Assembly (NCBI GenBank): GCA_030668485.1
Contig: DAOUTW010000031.1
Location: forward strand, 1-48,681
Length of the DNA: 48,681 bases
Source of the DNA: Candidatus Zixiibacteriota bacterium
GTDB lineage: Bacteria > Zixibacteria > MSB-5A5 > GN15 > JAAZOE01
Direction of reading: 5' to 3'
A program made the position numbers and the translations under genes. The notes beneath the pieces were generated by a model that was given only the letters and a program-made list of their open reading frames with translations, was not told where the DNA came from and ran no database searches. Positions 25,621 through 34,184 of the stretch are shown in pieces (positions within the stretch are counted from its first letter, which is position 1; each line of letters starts with the position of its first letter).

Positions 25621-26493
25621 CTATGCCTGGCTGGTACTGGGGAAAATGAAATTCCTGCCCTCCAATGGGAAATCGCCATTGAGGTGCGTCCCGTTTGCCT
25701 CTTTCAATCTAACTTCTTCATATTGCACCAGATTCATCTTATCGACCATGAAACGAAATTCGACCTTCTTGTCATCGGGCTCACTGATATATGGATAGAT
25801 TGTGGGAAAGGTCGGCATCTTTTTACTCACAATATCGAAAATGGTTAATACTCCCTGATCGCGCTTGAGCAGGATCAGGGTCTCCAGTTTGTCAATATAG
25901 TAAATATTCTCGGCGAGGAAGTACAGACACCAGAACATAAGCAATTTCTCATTGCAAACGCCGAGAATATCCGATACCGGCTCACGCTCGGCGGCGATGC
26001 GATAGATCAGGTCGACGTGATCCGGTTGTTGAATGCTTAGCCGGGAAATTCCATCACGCGGTGTTCTGCCTTCGACAGGACAACTCGGTGTATATTCATC
26101 CACTAGGCCAAAACCGGCACGTTTGTAAAATGAATAAGCTTCTTTATCGGCAAACAGGTAGAAGAAATCGTGGTTTGGGCGGGCCCAGTCCATTGCCCTT
26201 CGAGTCAGTTCGGAGCTTAATCCCTGCCGGCGAAACTCCGGCAGTGTTCCCACTCCGGAAATCTGTGCAATGCGGCAGCGTTTTCCCATGACGGACATAT
26301 CCATCGAGTAGAGGCACAGATTAGAGACCATTGTTTTCTCTTTGAAAAAGGAGAACGGCCGGTATTTCCGGTCCCAGAAACCATGCCGGTCCCATCGGGC
26401 CAGATCAAGCCTGTGGATTTGTATCAGAAAATTGATAAACTCATTTTTTGATTCGGGATCGTCCCAGTAGTCCTCTTTGAATGTCAAATTCAT
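25621..26493 (-). CDS. GNAT-family N-acetyltransferase with C-terminal extension (Eis-like layout)
   Basis: This 290-residue cytosolic protein has its acetyl-CoA-binding motif at about residues 75-110: 'ISGVGTLPEFRRQGLSSEL', then 'FYLFADKEAYSFYKRAGFGLV', which is typical GNAT motif A/B. The C-terminal 140 residues ('LETLILLKRDQGVLTIFDIV' and on) look like a second, degenerate domain, as in Eis-type two-domain acetyltransferases. GGAG lies just before the ATG. It converges on the second caspase-like gene. The substrate is unknown. Confidence 0.82.
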   Translation of the reverse strand: MNLTFKEDYWDDPESKNEFINFLIQIHRLDLARWDRHGFWDRKYRPFSFFKEKTMVSNLCLYSMDMSVMGKRCRIAQISGVGTLPEFRRQGLSSELTRRAMDWARPNHDFFYLFADKEAYSFYKRAGFGLVDEYTPSCPVEGRTPRDGISRLSIQQPDHVDLIYRIAAEREPVSDILGVCNEKLLMFWCLYFLAENIYYIDKLETLILLKRDQGVLTIFDIVSKKMPTFPTIYPYISEPDDKKVEFRFMVDKMNLVQYEEVRLKEANGTHLNGDFPLEGRNFIFPSTSQA

Positions 26494-26845
26494 CTCACTC
26501 CAATTTGAAGGCCAATATTACAATAGGTAACATTAATCGACATGGTCGTCAAATGTCAAGATTGAAGTGTTTTATGGGACTGACGCATAGGTCATGAGAA
26601 AATAAAGGTCCATAAATACATTGCCCGGATGTATATGTGGCGACTCTATAGCGATGGGGCACAACAAATTAATCCGCCCACTGGTTTTGAGATCACTAAC
26701 CAGCACTAAATGTAAATTTATTGTAGATTAACTTAGTCCATATTTAGATTGGGGCGTATATATTTTGAAATTTGTCAATCTATAACAGCCGACTGTAAGA
26801 ATTTTATAGCATTGAAAGCTGCGTCCACTCTTGAAGGAGTTAAAT
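26494..26845. other. Divergent intergenic region of about 350 bases, nothing recognised
   Basis: This AT-rich spacer lies between the minus-strand GNAT gene and the plus-strand oxidase gene. No open frame with a ribosome site, hairpin terminator or repeat was seen. It presumably contains both promoters. Confidence 0.5.
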
Positions 26846-28270
26846 ATGACCACTATTCAGATCATAAAAGGAACCGGCGAAATGGCCTCGGTCAGTTCGG
26901 GGTCTGTGGAGTTACTCAAAACTTCCCTGCGAGGAGATTTATTTCAGCCCGGAGATGATGGTTACGATGAAGCCCGCACAATCTGGAATGCAATGATCGA
27001 CAAGAAACCGGCTCTTATTGCCATGTGCACCGGAGTGTCTGATGTCAGGACGGCCGTTCGCTTCGCCGCGGAGCATGAACTTTTGACCGCAGTTCATGGC
27101 ATTGGGCACAATATTGCCGGCAATGCTGTTTGTGACGGCGGTTTAATGATCAATCTCTCTCGAATGAAATCGGTTCGGATTGATCCCGAGGCGCAGCGGG
27201 CCCATGTTGAACCGGGTGTCACCCTCGGCGATTTCGACTATGAGGCTCAGGGGTTCGGACTGTTCACACCTCTTGGCATCAATTCCACTACCGGCGTTGC
27301 CGGACTTACCCTCGGCGGCGGGTTTGGCTGGCTGTCACGGAAGCATGGCATGACGGTTGATAACCTGATCTCAGCCGATGTCGTTACAGCCACTGGAGAG
27401 TTTCTGCGTGCCAGCGAGAAAGAGAATTCGGACCTGTTCTGGGCTATCCGAGGCGGGGGCGGCAATTTCGGTATAGTAACGCGTTTTGAGTTTCGCCTCC
27501 ACCAAATGGAACCGAGTCGCCTCAGCGGCCTGATTGTGTTCTCGCTGGAGGAGGCCTCGTCAATTTTGAGAAAATACCGCGAGTTTGCCGCAGGACTGGG
27601 TGATGATACCAGTGTTTGGGTGGTTTTGCGAGAGGCCCCACCTCTGCCATTTCTTCCGGAAGAGGTACATGGCACGAAAGTTCTCGTTTTTGCTCTCTTT
27701 CACGCCGGCGATCCTGAGGAGGGGGAAAAGCTGGTGGCTCCATTGCGAGGGTTTGGCAATGTCCTCGGCGAGCATGTCGGTGTTATGCCTTTTGCCGCCT
27801 GGCAAGCCGCTTTTGATCCGCTTCTGACGCCGGGTGCCAGAAATTATTGGAAATCTCACAATTTTATCGATCTGAGCGATGAAGCTCTTGATATAGCAAT
27901 TCGGTATGCCACCGAGCTGCCCTCATCACAGAGTGAAATATTCTTTGCTCAATTGGGCGGCCAGGTCAATCGGGTTGCTTCCGATGCAACCGCATATCCC
28001 CACCGGGATGCTAATTTCGTCTTGAATGTGCATGGACGATGGGAAGATGCCGGCGACGATGAAAAATGTATTAACTGGGCTCGCGAATTTTTCCGTGAAA
28101 CAACCCCTCATGCCACCGGCGGTGTTTACACTAATTTTATGACTGAGGACGAAACGGACCGGATCAGTTCAGCCTATGGCGCAGGTTACGATCGGTTGGT
28201 GGAAGCGAAAAAGAAATACGATCCCAAAAACCTGTTCCGCATGAATCAGAATATCGATCCTGCGAAGTGA
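26846..28270 (+). CDS. FAD-linked oxidase, berberine-bridge-enzyme type
   Basis: This flavoenzyme of 474 residues starts at the ATG at 26846, where GAAGGAG sits seven bases upstream; an ATG at 26831 would add five residues. The FAD-binding type 4 (PCMH) domain covers about residues 40-215. 'HGIGHNIAGNAVCDGG' holds the His expected to carry covalent 8-alpha FAD, and 'TPLGINSTTGVAGLTLGGGFG' lacks the Cys found in bicovalent members. 'SDLFWAIRGGGGNFGIVT' completes the FAD site. The BBE C-terminal domain ends in 'YDRLVEAKKKYDPKNLFRMNQNI'. Such enzymes oxidise sugars, alcohols or alkaloids; the substrate cannot be read here. It is probably monocistronic. Confidence 0.93.
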   Translation: MTTIQIIKGTGEMASVSSGSVELLKTSLRGDLFQPGDDGYDEARTIWNAMIDKKPALIAMCTGVSDVRTAVRFAAEHELLTAVHGIGHNIAGNAVCDGGLMINLSRMKSVRIDPEAQRAHVEPGVTLGDFDYEAQGFGLFTPLGINSTTGVAGLTLGGGFGWLSRKHGMTVDNLISADVVTATGEFLRASEKENSDLFWAIRGGGGNFGIVTRFEFRLHQMEPSRLSGLIVFSLEEASSILRKYREFAAGLGDDTSVWVVLREAPPLPFLPEEVHGTKVLVFALFHAGDPEEGEKLVAPLRGFGNVLGEHVGVMPFAAWQAAFDPLLTPGARNYWKSHNFIDLSDEALDIAIRYATELPSSQSEIFFAQLGGQVNRVASDATAYPHRDANFVLNVHGRWEDAGDDEKCINWAREFFRETTPHATGGVYTNFMTEDETDRISSAYGAGYDRLVEAKKKYDPKNLFRMNQNIDPAK

Positions 28271-28381
28271 TTGATTTATGATCAGGATAAGTAATTGATC
28301 TTGTGTGTGGTTATCATCGTGCCGAGGCGCCTTTGGAAAACCATCACGACAATATTACTGGGCCAGGGAAGATTCCTGATG

Positions 28382-29851
28382 CTATGGTTTGGCTTTGAGT
28401 CTATCCAAGGCCTCATGAGCAAACTCGAAACCCCCGTCAAGCTGGAGGCTTGTTTCGTGGCACTCTAATGCTCGTGCCGTATCTCCCATCTGCTCATAGG
28501 CAAGTCCCTTTCGCCACCAGGCGGCTGCCGCCGATGGGCGCGTCGCCTCGCCGGCCAGGGCGATATATCTGTCTAGCAGTTTTATGGCTGTTTCCTGTTC
28601 ATATTCACCCATAATTCTGGTGCGTGCCGCTTGATAAAGAGACGGCATGTGCGGATTATTGCCGGTCAGATTCTTCCCGAGCAATTCTGTCGCTTTGGAA
28701 TATGACTCCATGCCCTGATAATGCATGGCGAGCTTGTAATTTTTGTCCGATGCGGTCGCCAGGGAATATGGTAGATCGATAAGCATTGCATCTATTTTTA
28801 TTGCCATATTATAAGCGGCAGATTCGTAGTTGGACAGTATCACCAGCGTATACCCTTTCGCGGTATAGCGCCGGAATTCCGAATTAAAACCGCCGGATCC
28901 GCCTCCGTGGTAGATAACCGTGTTATCACCAAGCCTGTCGATCTCCCAGCCATAAGCATAATTGGGACTTTCCGGCAACGGGGTGAACATAATATTCCGC
29001 ATATTCTCGTTGAGCAACTCATCGCCATAAAGGGCCTGATCGAATTTCAGCAAATCGAGACAGGTGGTGTAAATTCCACCGCCGGAATATGCCGACGGTT
29101 CACCCATATTCCGAACATACGATTTGGCATCACTGCCCAAATGGTAGGCGGTCGCGCGATTTTCCAGCAGGTCGCCACCGACAAATAGTGTGGTGTGATC
29201 CATTTGCAATGGAATCCAGATTCTTTCCTCCAAAACCTGCTTCAATCTCATACCGGTCACCTGTTCTATGATTCCCTTAAGCAGGAGAACGCCGGCGTTG
29301 GAATACCGGAATCGCTCACCCGGTGGGAACGCCGGTTCCGCTTTGAAAATTAGCGGGAGGAGATCACTGATGTCGGAATATTTCTCTGAGTTCAGTCGAT
29401 ACTCATCACTGTCTCGATAATCGCCGAGGCCGGAGGTATGATTGAGCAGATGCCTGATGAATATCTTGTCCGCCGAATTCCAGGGACATTCCGGGTAGTA
29501 TTTTGTCAAGGGATCATTGATATCGATTGATTTTTCCTGATAAAGTTGCAATATCAGGGTGGCGATGAATGTTTTCTGTATCGAGCCGATATTGAACCGG
29601 GTCTCGGGTGTATTCGGGATATGGCATTCCTTGTTTGCCTCGTCGAATCCCTGGGAATAGATGATTTTTCCATTTTCTGCCAGGAGTACCGTACCGGAGA
29701 AAAGATCAAAGCGAGCCTCCGCCTGAACGATTTCATCGATTTTGGCGCGGAGAGTGTTTTGTCCGAAGCCGGAGATTGGGAAGATATAAAAAATGAAAAT
29801 TATTATCCCAAATATCACTGCTCTTGTCGCCGAGGAACTCGATCTTGGCAT
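28382..29851 (-). CDS. Serine beta-lactamase-like hydrolase (class C/AmpC fold) with C-terminal TPRs
   Basis: This 489-residue exported protein has a signal peptide at residues 1-30. The serine hydrolase domain (about 30-365) shows the SxxK motif in 'GSIQKTFIA', the YxN motif as 'RYSNAG', and the third motif as 'HGGGSGG'. The C-terminal 120 residues hold TPR-like helices ('NYKLAMHYQGMESYSKATELL', 'AAAWWRKGLAYEQMGDTARALECH'). This layout matches serine esterase/D-Ala peptidase-like proteins annotated as 'beta-lactamase family'; antibiotic resistance should not be assumed. AAAGGAG lies eight bases before the ATG. Confidence 0.9.
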   Translation of the reverse strand: MPRSSSSATRAVIFGIIIFIFYIFPISGFGQNTLRAKIDEIVQAEARFDLFSGTVLLAENGKIIYSQGFDEANKECHIPNTPETRFNIGSIQKTFIATLILQLYQEKSIDINDPLTKYYPECPWNSADKIFIRHLLNHTSGLGDYRDSDEYRLNSEKYSDISDLLPLIFKAEPAFPPGERFRYSNAGVLLLKGIIEQVTGMRLKQVLEERIWIPLQMDHTTLFVGGDLLENRATAYHLGSDAKSYVRNMGEPSAYSGGGIYTTCLDLLKFDQALYGDELLNENMRNIMFTPLPESPNYAYGWEIDRLGDNTVIYHGGGSGGFNSEFRRYTAKGYTLVILSNYESAAYNMAIKIDAMLIDLPYSLATASDKNYKLAMHYQGMESYSKATELLGKNLTGNNPHMPSLYQAARTRIMGEYEQETAIKLLDRYIALAGEATRPSAAAAWWRKGLAYEQMGDTARALECHETSLQLDGGFEFAHEALDRLKAKP

Positions 29852-30015
29852 CTTGACAACTCCTTTATTTTGTTAATAGTTATTGTATACGATAAAAGGA
29901 GAAATCGGTTTCCCGAAAGATGATGAAAGCAATCAATGGCTGCTGCGCCCCATTAAAGGAAATTGCCGCAGATGTGGGTATTGCGGGCGAACGGTCCGAC
30001 TGCAAATAAATATAC

Positions 30016-30504
30016 TTACGCGCGAAAAATCCAGCGTGGAGCCGAATTTGTATTTTGGCGCAGAATCAGATTAAGCTGCGCGGCGCCATGCTGAACATGA
30101 CGCATATTGTATAAAAGCAATTCCGCGAAGCTGAGGGTAGCTTTCCTGAAATTGTATGTTTTTGCCGCTAACTCATCGTTCATCGATTCGATTGTCTCCC
30201 GGCATTTTTTGCGGCAATGCTCGAGATAGGATTGCGACTCTTCTTTAGTATAAGGTCGGGGAGACAGTACTCCGGCCGGGTCCATTTCTTCCATCCCGAA
30301 GGGTTCGGGCGGCGCGAAATCTTTTGTCGATTCCGACATGTAATAGTCGAGCCAGAAAAGGGTGTGATGGACCAGTGCCCAGAATGGCGGATGTTTGTCA
30401 TTATCGAACCATAGCTCTTCCGGGCAGGCAGTAATCGCATTTTCGAGGGTGTTGATGGCGGCCCCGAACTGCTGCCAGATGATATTTTTACATTCAGCAT
30501 CCAT
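30016..30504 (-). CDS. DinB/YfiT-like four-helix protein
   Basis: This protein of 162 residues has the DinB fold: helix 1 'QQFGAAINTLENAIT', then 'PPFWALVHHTLFWLDYYM' with the first metal His, and 'MRHVQHGAAQLNLILR' with the last two His residues (H-x2-H). DinB proteins bind a divalent metal and often act in thiol transfer or are of unknown function. I chose the ATG at 30504 because GAGG sits just upstream; longer in-frame forms begin in non-coding-like sequence. It follows the TIR-WD40-Roc gene by about 160 bases in the same direction, but nothing links them functionally. Confidence 0.82.
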   Translation of the reverse strand: MDAECKNIIWQQFGAAINTLENAITACPEELWFDNDKHPPFWALVHHTLFWLDYYMSESTKDFAPPEPFGMEEMDPAGVLSPRPYTKEESQSYLEHCRKKCRETIESMNDELAAKTYNFRKATLSFAELLLYNMRHVQHGAAQLNLILRQNTNSAPRWIFRA

Positions 30505-30664
30505 GTTAATCCTCGATGTGTGAAAGGAGTTGTTAATAGTCCAGTATATAAACATAAGCCCGGACTTGCAAGGCCGGGATGGAAGAATGTAATAATCTGT
30601 GATATAGATAACAAGACAGCCTGGCGACCAGCTTGTTTCTTGAAAACAAACCTTTATGTCTCTA

Positions 30665-33600
30665 CTACGGCAAGTTCTGATCCAACGCCTTATCACGCCA
30701 ACTGCGGACGCTCATCACATCGAACCGCTCGCCCTCGAAGGTGATATGTTTTACCAGCTTCTTGCCGTTGCCGCTGGCATGTTTCAGCCAGTCTCGTACT
30801 TCCATCCAACGGACTTCGCCATCGGATGTGCGGATCACTAACAGGACGGGAAATGCTTGGCCCATCCAGTACTTCACGTGGCGTGGTTTCTTGATAGTGA
30901 AGATTTCGGCATCGTCCTTCTTCCGAGTACGGAGGTAAGAATCACCGGACTTTAATTGCAGATAGATTTTTCGGCCTGTTGCCTCGCCTTCATCGTTTTT
31001 AAACTCAATTTCCATGTCGATGCCGTGATCTGATACGCTAAACTCCCGGCATAGCTGCCCGGCCAGCGCCACCGTGGAAATAACTTCACCGACTAACACG
31101 CGCTCCTTACTCTCGGTATCGAGTGTTGCCCTTGATTGTTCCTCCAGTTCGCGAACTCTCCTTTGAACCTCTGGGTCCGCGAAACGCTTCTCCAATTCGT
31201 CCCAGAGCCTCATGCGTTTCTCACATTTCACGCAGATGATTGTGGCCGACTTGCCTCTTTCGGTCAGCCGCTCCATTGCCACTTCGCGGTTTCCGACAAC
31301 CGTCCCGCATTTTCGGCACACATAGTGCCGCAGCCGCACGACGTCCTTCGCCTTCTTCAAGAGGTGTTCGTGGACGTACTTGCTGAAAGCCATCATGTCC
31401 TCAACCGGAATCACGGGATCGAAATACACCTCGAGTTCTCCCGCACCGTCCGCACGACGTGTCAACTTCACGCCCAGACGCCGATCCGTCATAGTCTTAA
31501 AGTCAGCAGCATCGCGCCAGAGTTGGTCGCGCTCGAAGGGCTGGGTGTGATGAAGACGCACGACTAGGGTGGCATAAATATCATCGAGGAAGCCATTGAA
31601 CTGGTAACTCACGATTACCGATGGATGTTCCACCAGGTCGGGCCGTTCCCGCCGCGCGTAGCTGGGGAAAATAAGCATCGTCGGGCTCTTGCCATCCGGG
31701 TCCTCGTCTCGCAAGCACAGGCCGCGTTCGACCAGAATTTGATGCATGGCCAGCAGGACAATGCGCTCATCGTCGACGGCCAGTCGCGATTTTGCTTTGG
31801 GAAAGGCAATGTCTCCCATAAGCACCTTTTCCTCGGCAATGCACCCTATCTCCCGCTCGTCTTCCTGCAGACTGCGGATTACCGCCTGAGCGTGAGAGTT
31901 GATCACCTCGGGCTGGAGCAGAATCCAGTAGCCAAAACCCAACTCCCAAACCACGCCGGGGCCGGCCAGGAGACTTATCACTGCTTTCAGTTCATCCTCA
32001 GTGAAGCGCACGGTTTCGCCGGATAATCGAAGTTGTAAAGCATCTCGCAACTCGTTGAAACGCACCAGCACCCGGCCCTCGTCTTTGAGCCGAACGATTT
32101 CTTCCTTGAGCCGCTTGAAAAGCGTTGGCGTGGTCCGTTCGGCGATATCATTCCAGTTGATCAGGCCAATAATCGCCTGCTTCATTTCTTCGCAACCAAC
32201 GTTCTCCTTGGCGCTCGTTTCGAGGTAACGGGCGAAGCCGCGCTCCTTTGCAAAAGCTTCAACCTTGGCTCGACTGACGGATCGTAGACCGCCGGCGTCG
32301 ATTCGGCCGGCTATCAGTAATTTCCGGAAACCCTGCGCCGCGGCCCGGGTCAGGTCGCGATCCCATCCACGGAGGGTGTCGAAGAGGTCCTCTTTCTGCG
32401 GATCGAAGACCAGGGCGGCAAGATGTGTCTGGTCCATGTAAAGCTGATGGATTAGCCTTTGGTCAGCCTGCCCGCCGAAGTCCCAGAGCCAGATTTCCCG
32501 TTCGACGCCGTCCTTGGTTTCGACCGGCAGTTTCCACTGTGTTGCCCAAGCCCCAACAGTGGAGTCAGTTTCTTCGTAGCAATCCCGGGTGAGGCGGTTG
32601 GCGAGGCCGGTCTTTCCCGCGCTTGAGTTGCCGACGAGGAGGACTTTGGCATTTGTGTATTGAACCTGGTCCGGTGCTGGGGTTTCAGATTGTCGTTTGT
32701 CGGTGATGAACTCCGACAAATTCCACACGCGTACACCACCCATTTCGTCGCCGGAGAAGACGCGTCGTCCGTCAGCGCTCCAAGCAACGTTCATGATACC
32801 CCAAGAGTGTCCCTTGAGGACGCACCGGCATCGCCCGCTGTCAACGTCCCACATACGCACAGTTTTATCATAAGACCCTGAGAGGGCACGGCGTCCGTCG
32901 CTGCTCAAGGCAACGCTCAAGACACTATTAGTGTGTCCTTCAAGCACGCGCAGGCATAGGCCGCTTTCGACATCCCACGCGCGCAAAGTCTTATCCTCGC
33001 CGCCGGAGAGGGCGCGGCGTCCGTCGCTGCTCCAGACAATGCTCATGATACTCCCCGTGTGTCCTTCGAGCACGCGCTCGCATTGCCCGCTTTTAACATC
33101 CCACACGCGCACAGCCCCGTCTGAGTCCCCGGAGAGGGCGCGGTATCCATCAGCGTTCAACGCCACGCTCCATATCGCGGCAATCTGATTAAAATCGAAT
33201 TGACGTAAACGACTTCCCGTTTCCACATCCCACAGCTGTAAGGTCGTATCACCACCACTAGAGAGAACATGACGATGATCGGCGCTCCAAACCACGCTTA
33301 AAACAGCATCGGTATGGCCTTTGAACACACGCAGACAGCGCCCCGTTTCCACATCCCACAGCCGGATGGTTTTGTCCTTAGAGCATGATAAGGCGCGGCT
33401 TTGATCAGCACTCCATACCACGCTCCATATGAGGTCCTTATGCCCTTTTAGTACGCGCAGATGATGGCCGTTCTGAACATCCCACAGATGCACCATATTG
33501 TCATTTGAACCAGATAGGGCACGTTTTCCATCCGAACTGAACGCCCAACAATAAACATGGGTATCATGATCGAGCTGGATGGCCATTTCTGCCACTTGTT

Positions 33601-34045
33601 CACCTGCGGCCGGTGCTTGCATCTCCGCGAGCTTCGCTATTGAGCGACAGGATTCGAGGAGTTTTGCGTATCCCTGCTCGCGATCATCCGGTAACCAATT
33701 AATATAGGAAAACTGTGCAAGGGAATCTTTGATGGAGGTGTCGTCGAGCCGCAGGGGGATGAAGCGGCGTTCTATGTTGAGCGGGTCGCGAAAGCGAAAC
33801 GTACCAGCCTCCAACTGCGCCCAGTCGGAACCGAACGCATTGGCCGACATGCAGAGCACGAGGACGCGGGAGCGCTCTAGGCCGTCATCAATCTTCGACG
33901 GAATGCTGTCACCGGGCTTGATTTCCCATTCATCAAGCCATACCCGCAGGCCGTCGGCCTTCAGGCGTTCGGCAACTTCGCGCACAACAGCTTTATCCTG
34001 CGAGCTGTGGCTCAGGAAAACATCGAAAGAAAATTGATTACTCAT
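30665..34045 (-). CDS. TIR-WD40-Roc/COR-zinc-ribbon-DUF4365 multidomain protein
   Basis: This 1126-residue soluble protein combines five modules. TIR covers 1-140 ('FDVFLSHSSQDK', with Glu79 in 'SDWAQLEAG' at the position of the NADase glutamate). A seven-blade WD40 propeller covers about 158-445. A Roc-type Ras-like GTPase covers 465-630: P-loop 'GNSSAGKTG' (472-480), switch 'WDFGGQ' (521-526), 'AGRID' in place of N/TKxD, and 'ETSAKEN'. A COR-like region covers 640-900. A zinc ribbon follows (Cys910/913, Cys938/941). The C-terminal DUF4365 domain (980-1100) shows 'GID' Asp1010 and 'QLK' Gln1030/Lys1032, a QxK nuclease signature like Mrr. No signal peptide is seen. It probably acts as a cytoplasmic sensor with two effectors; a defence role is inferred. 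It is transcribed alone. Confidence 0.9.
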   Translation of the reverse strand: MSNQFSFDVFLSHSSQDKAVVREVAERLKADGLRVWLDEWEIKPGDSIPSKIDDGLERSRVLVLCMSANAFGSDWAQLEAGTFRFRDPLNIERRFIPLRLDDTSIKDSLAQFSYINWLPDDREQGYAKLLESCRSIAKLAEMQAPAAGEQVAEMAIQLDHDTHVYCWAFSSDGKRALSGSNDNMVHLWDVQNGHHLRVLKGHKDLIWSVVWSADQSRALSCSKDKTIRLWDVETGRCLRVFKGHTDAVLSVVWSADHRHVLSSGGDTTLQLWDVETGSRLRQFDFNQIAAIWSVALNADGYRALSGDSDGAVRVWDVKSGQCERVLEGHTGSIMSIVWSSDGRRALSGGEDKTLRAWDVESGLCLRVLEGHTNSVLSVALSSDGRRALSGSYDKTVRMWDVDSGRCRCVLKGHSWGIMNVAWSADGRRVFSGDEMGGVRVWNLSEFITDKRQSETPAPDQVQYTNAKVLLVGNSSAGKTGLANRLTRDCYEETDSTVGAWATQWKLPVETKDGVEREIWLWDFGGQADQRLIHQLYMDQTHLAALVFDPQKEDLFDTLRGWDRDLTRAAAQGFRKLLIAGRIDAGGLRSVSRAKVEAFAKERGFARYLETSAKENVGCEEMKQAIIGLINWNDIAERTTPTLFKRLKEEIVRLKDEGRVLVRFNELRDALQLRLSGETVRFTEDELKAVISLLAGPGVVWELGFGYWILLQPEVINSHAQAVIRSLQEDEREIGCIAEEKVLMGDIAFPKAKSRLAVDDERIVLLAMHQILVERGLCLRDEDPDGKSPTMLIFPSYARRERPDLVEHPSVIVSYQFNGFLDDIYATLVVRLHHTQPFERDQLWRDAADFKTMTDRRLGVKLTRRADGAGELEVYFDPVIPVEDMMAFSKYVHEHLLKKAKDVVRLRHYVCRKCGTVVGNREVAMERLTERGKSATIICVKCEKRMRLWDELEKRFADPEVQRRVRELEEQSRATLDTESKERVLVGEVISTVALAGQLCREFSVSDHGIDMEIEFKNDEGEATGRKIYLQLKSGDSYLRTRKKDDAEIFTIKKPRHVKYWMGQAFPVLLVIRTSDGEVRWMEVRDWLKHASGNGKKLVKHITFEGERFDVMSVRSWRDKALDQNLP
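32711..33574 (-). repeat. Seven 126-base WD40-coding repeats
   Basis: Each unit encodes about 42 residues ending in a 'WDV' strand (Trp188, 230, 272, 315, 357, 399, 441). Central units are very similar at DNA level, for example the repeated CGGCGTCCGTCGCTGCTC. Seven blades make one closed propeller. The high similarity between units suggests recent amplification or gene conversion. Confidence 0.9.
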
Positions 34046-34100
34046 AAGGGTAATGCCTGTTTTCAGTGTTCAAAAATATTATTAAATGATTACCTTCACT

Positions 34101-34129
34101 AATATCGCCATCCAATCAGCCAATGTCAA
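34101..34129 (-). promoter_or_regulatory. Sigma70-type promoter for the TIR-WD40-Roc gene
   Basis: On the minus strand TTGACA (34124-34129), a 17-base spacer and GATATT (34101-34106) lie about 56 bases before the ATG. The -35 box is perfect and the -10 box is partial. This supports the gene being its own transcription unit. Confidence 0.6.
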
Positions 34130-34184
34130 TAGATAGACGATAGGACTTTAATAGTGTCGTAACGATATCAATCCCTTTAAACGA

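Noticed and set aside
28382-29851. Antibiotic-resistance beta-lactamase
   Set aside because: The family includes many esterases and peptidases; the TPR fusion and context give no support for a resistance role.
30505-30696. N-terminal extension of the DinB-like protein
   Set aside because: The upstream frame overlaps the end of the TIR-WD40-Roc gene and lacks DinB features; the ATG at 30504 has a good ribosome site.
32711-33574. Regular repeats resembling a CRISPR or satellite array
   Set aside because: The 126-base period stays in frame and encodes WD40 blades; there are no spacer-like unique segments between identical short repeats.
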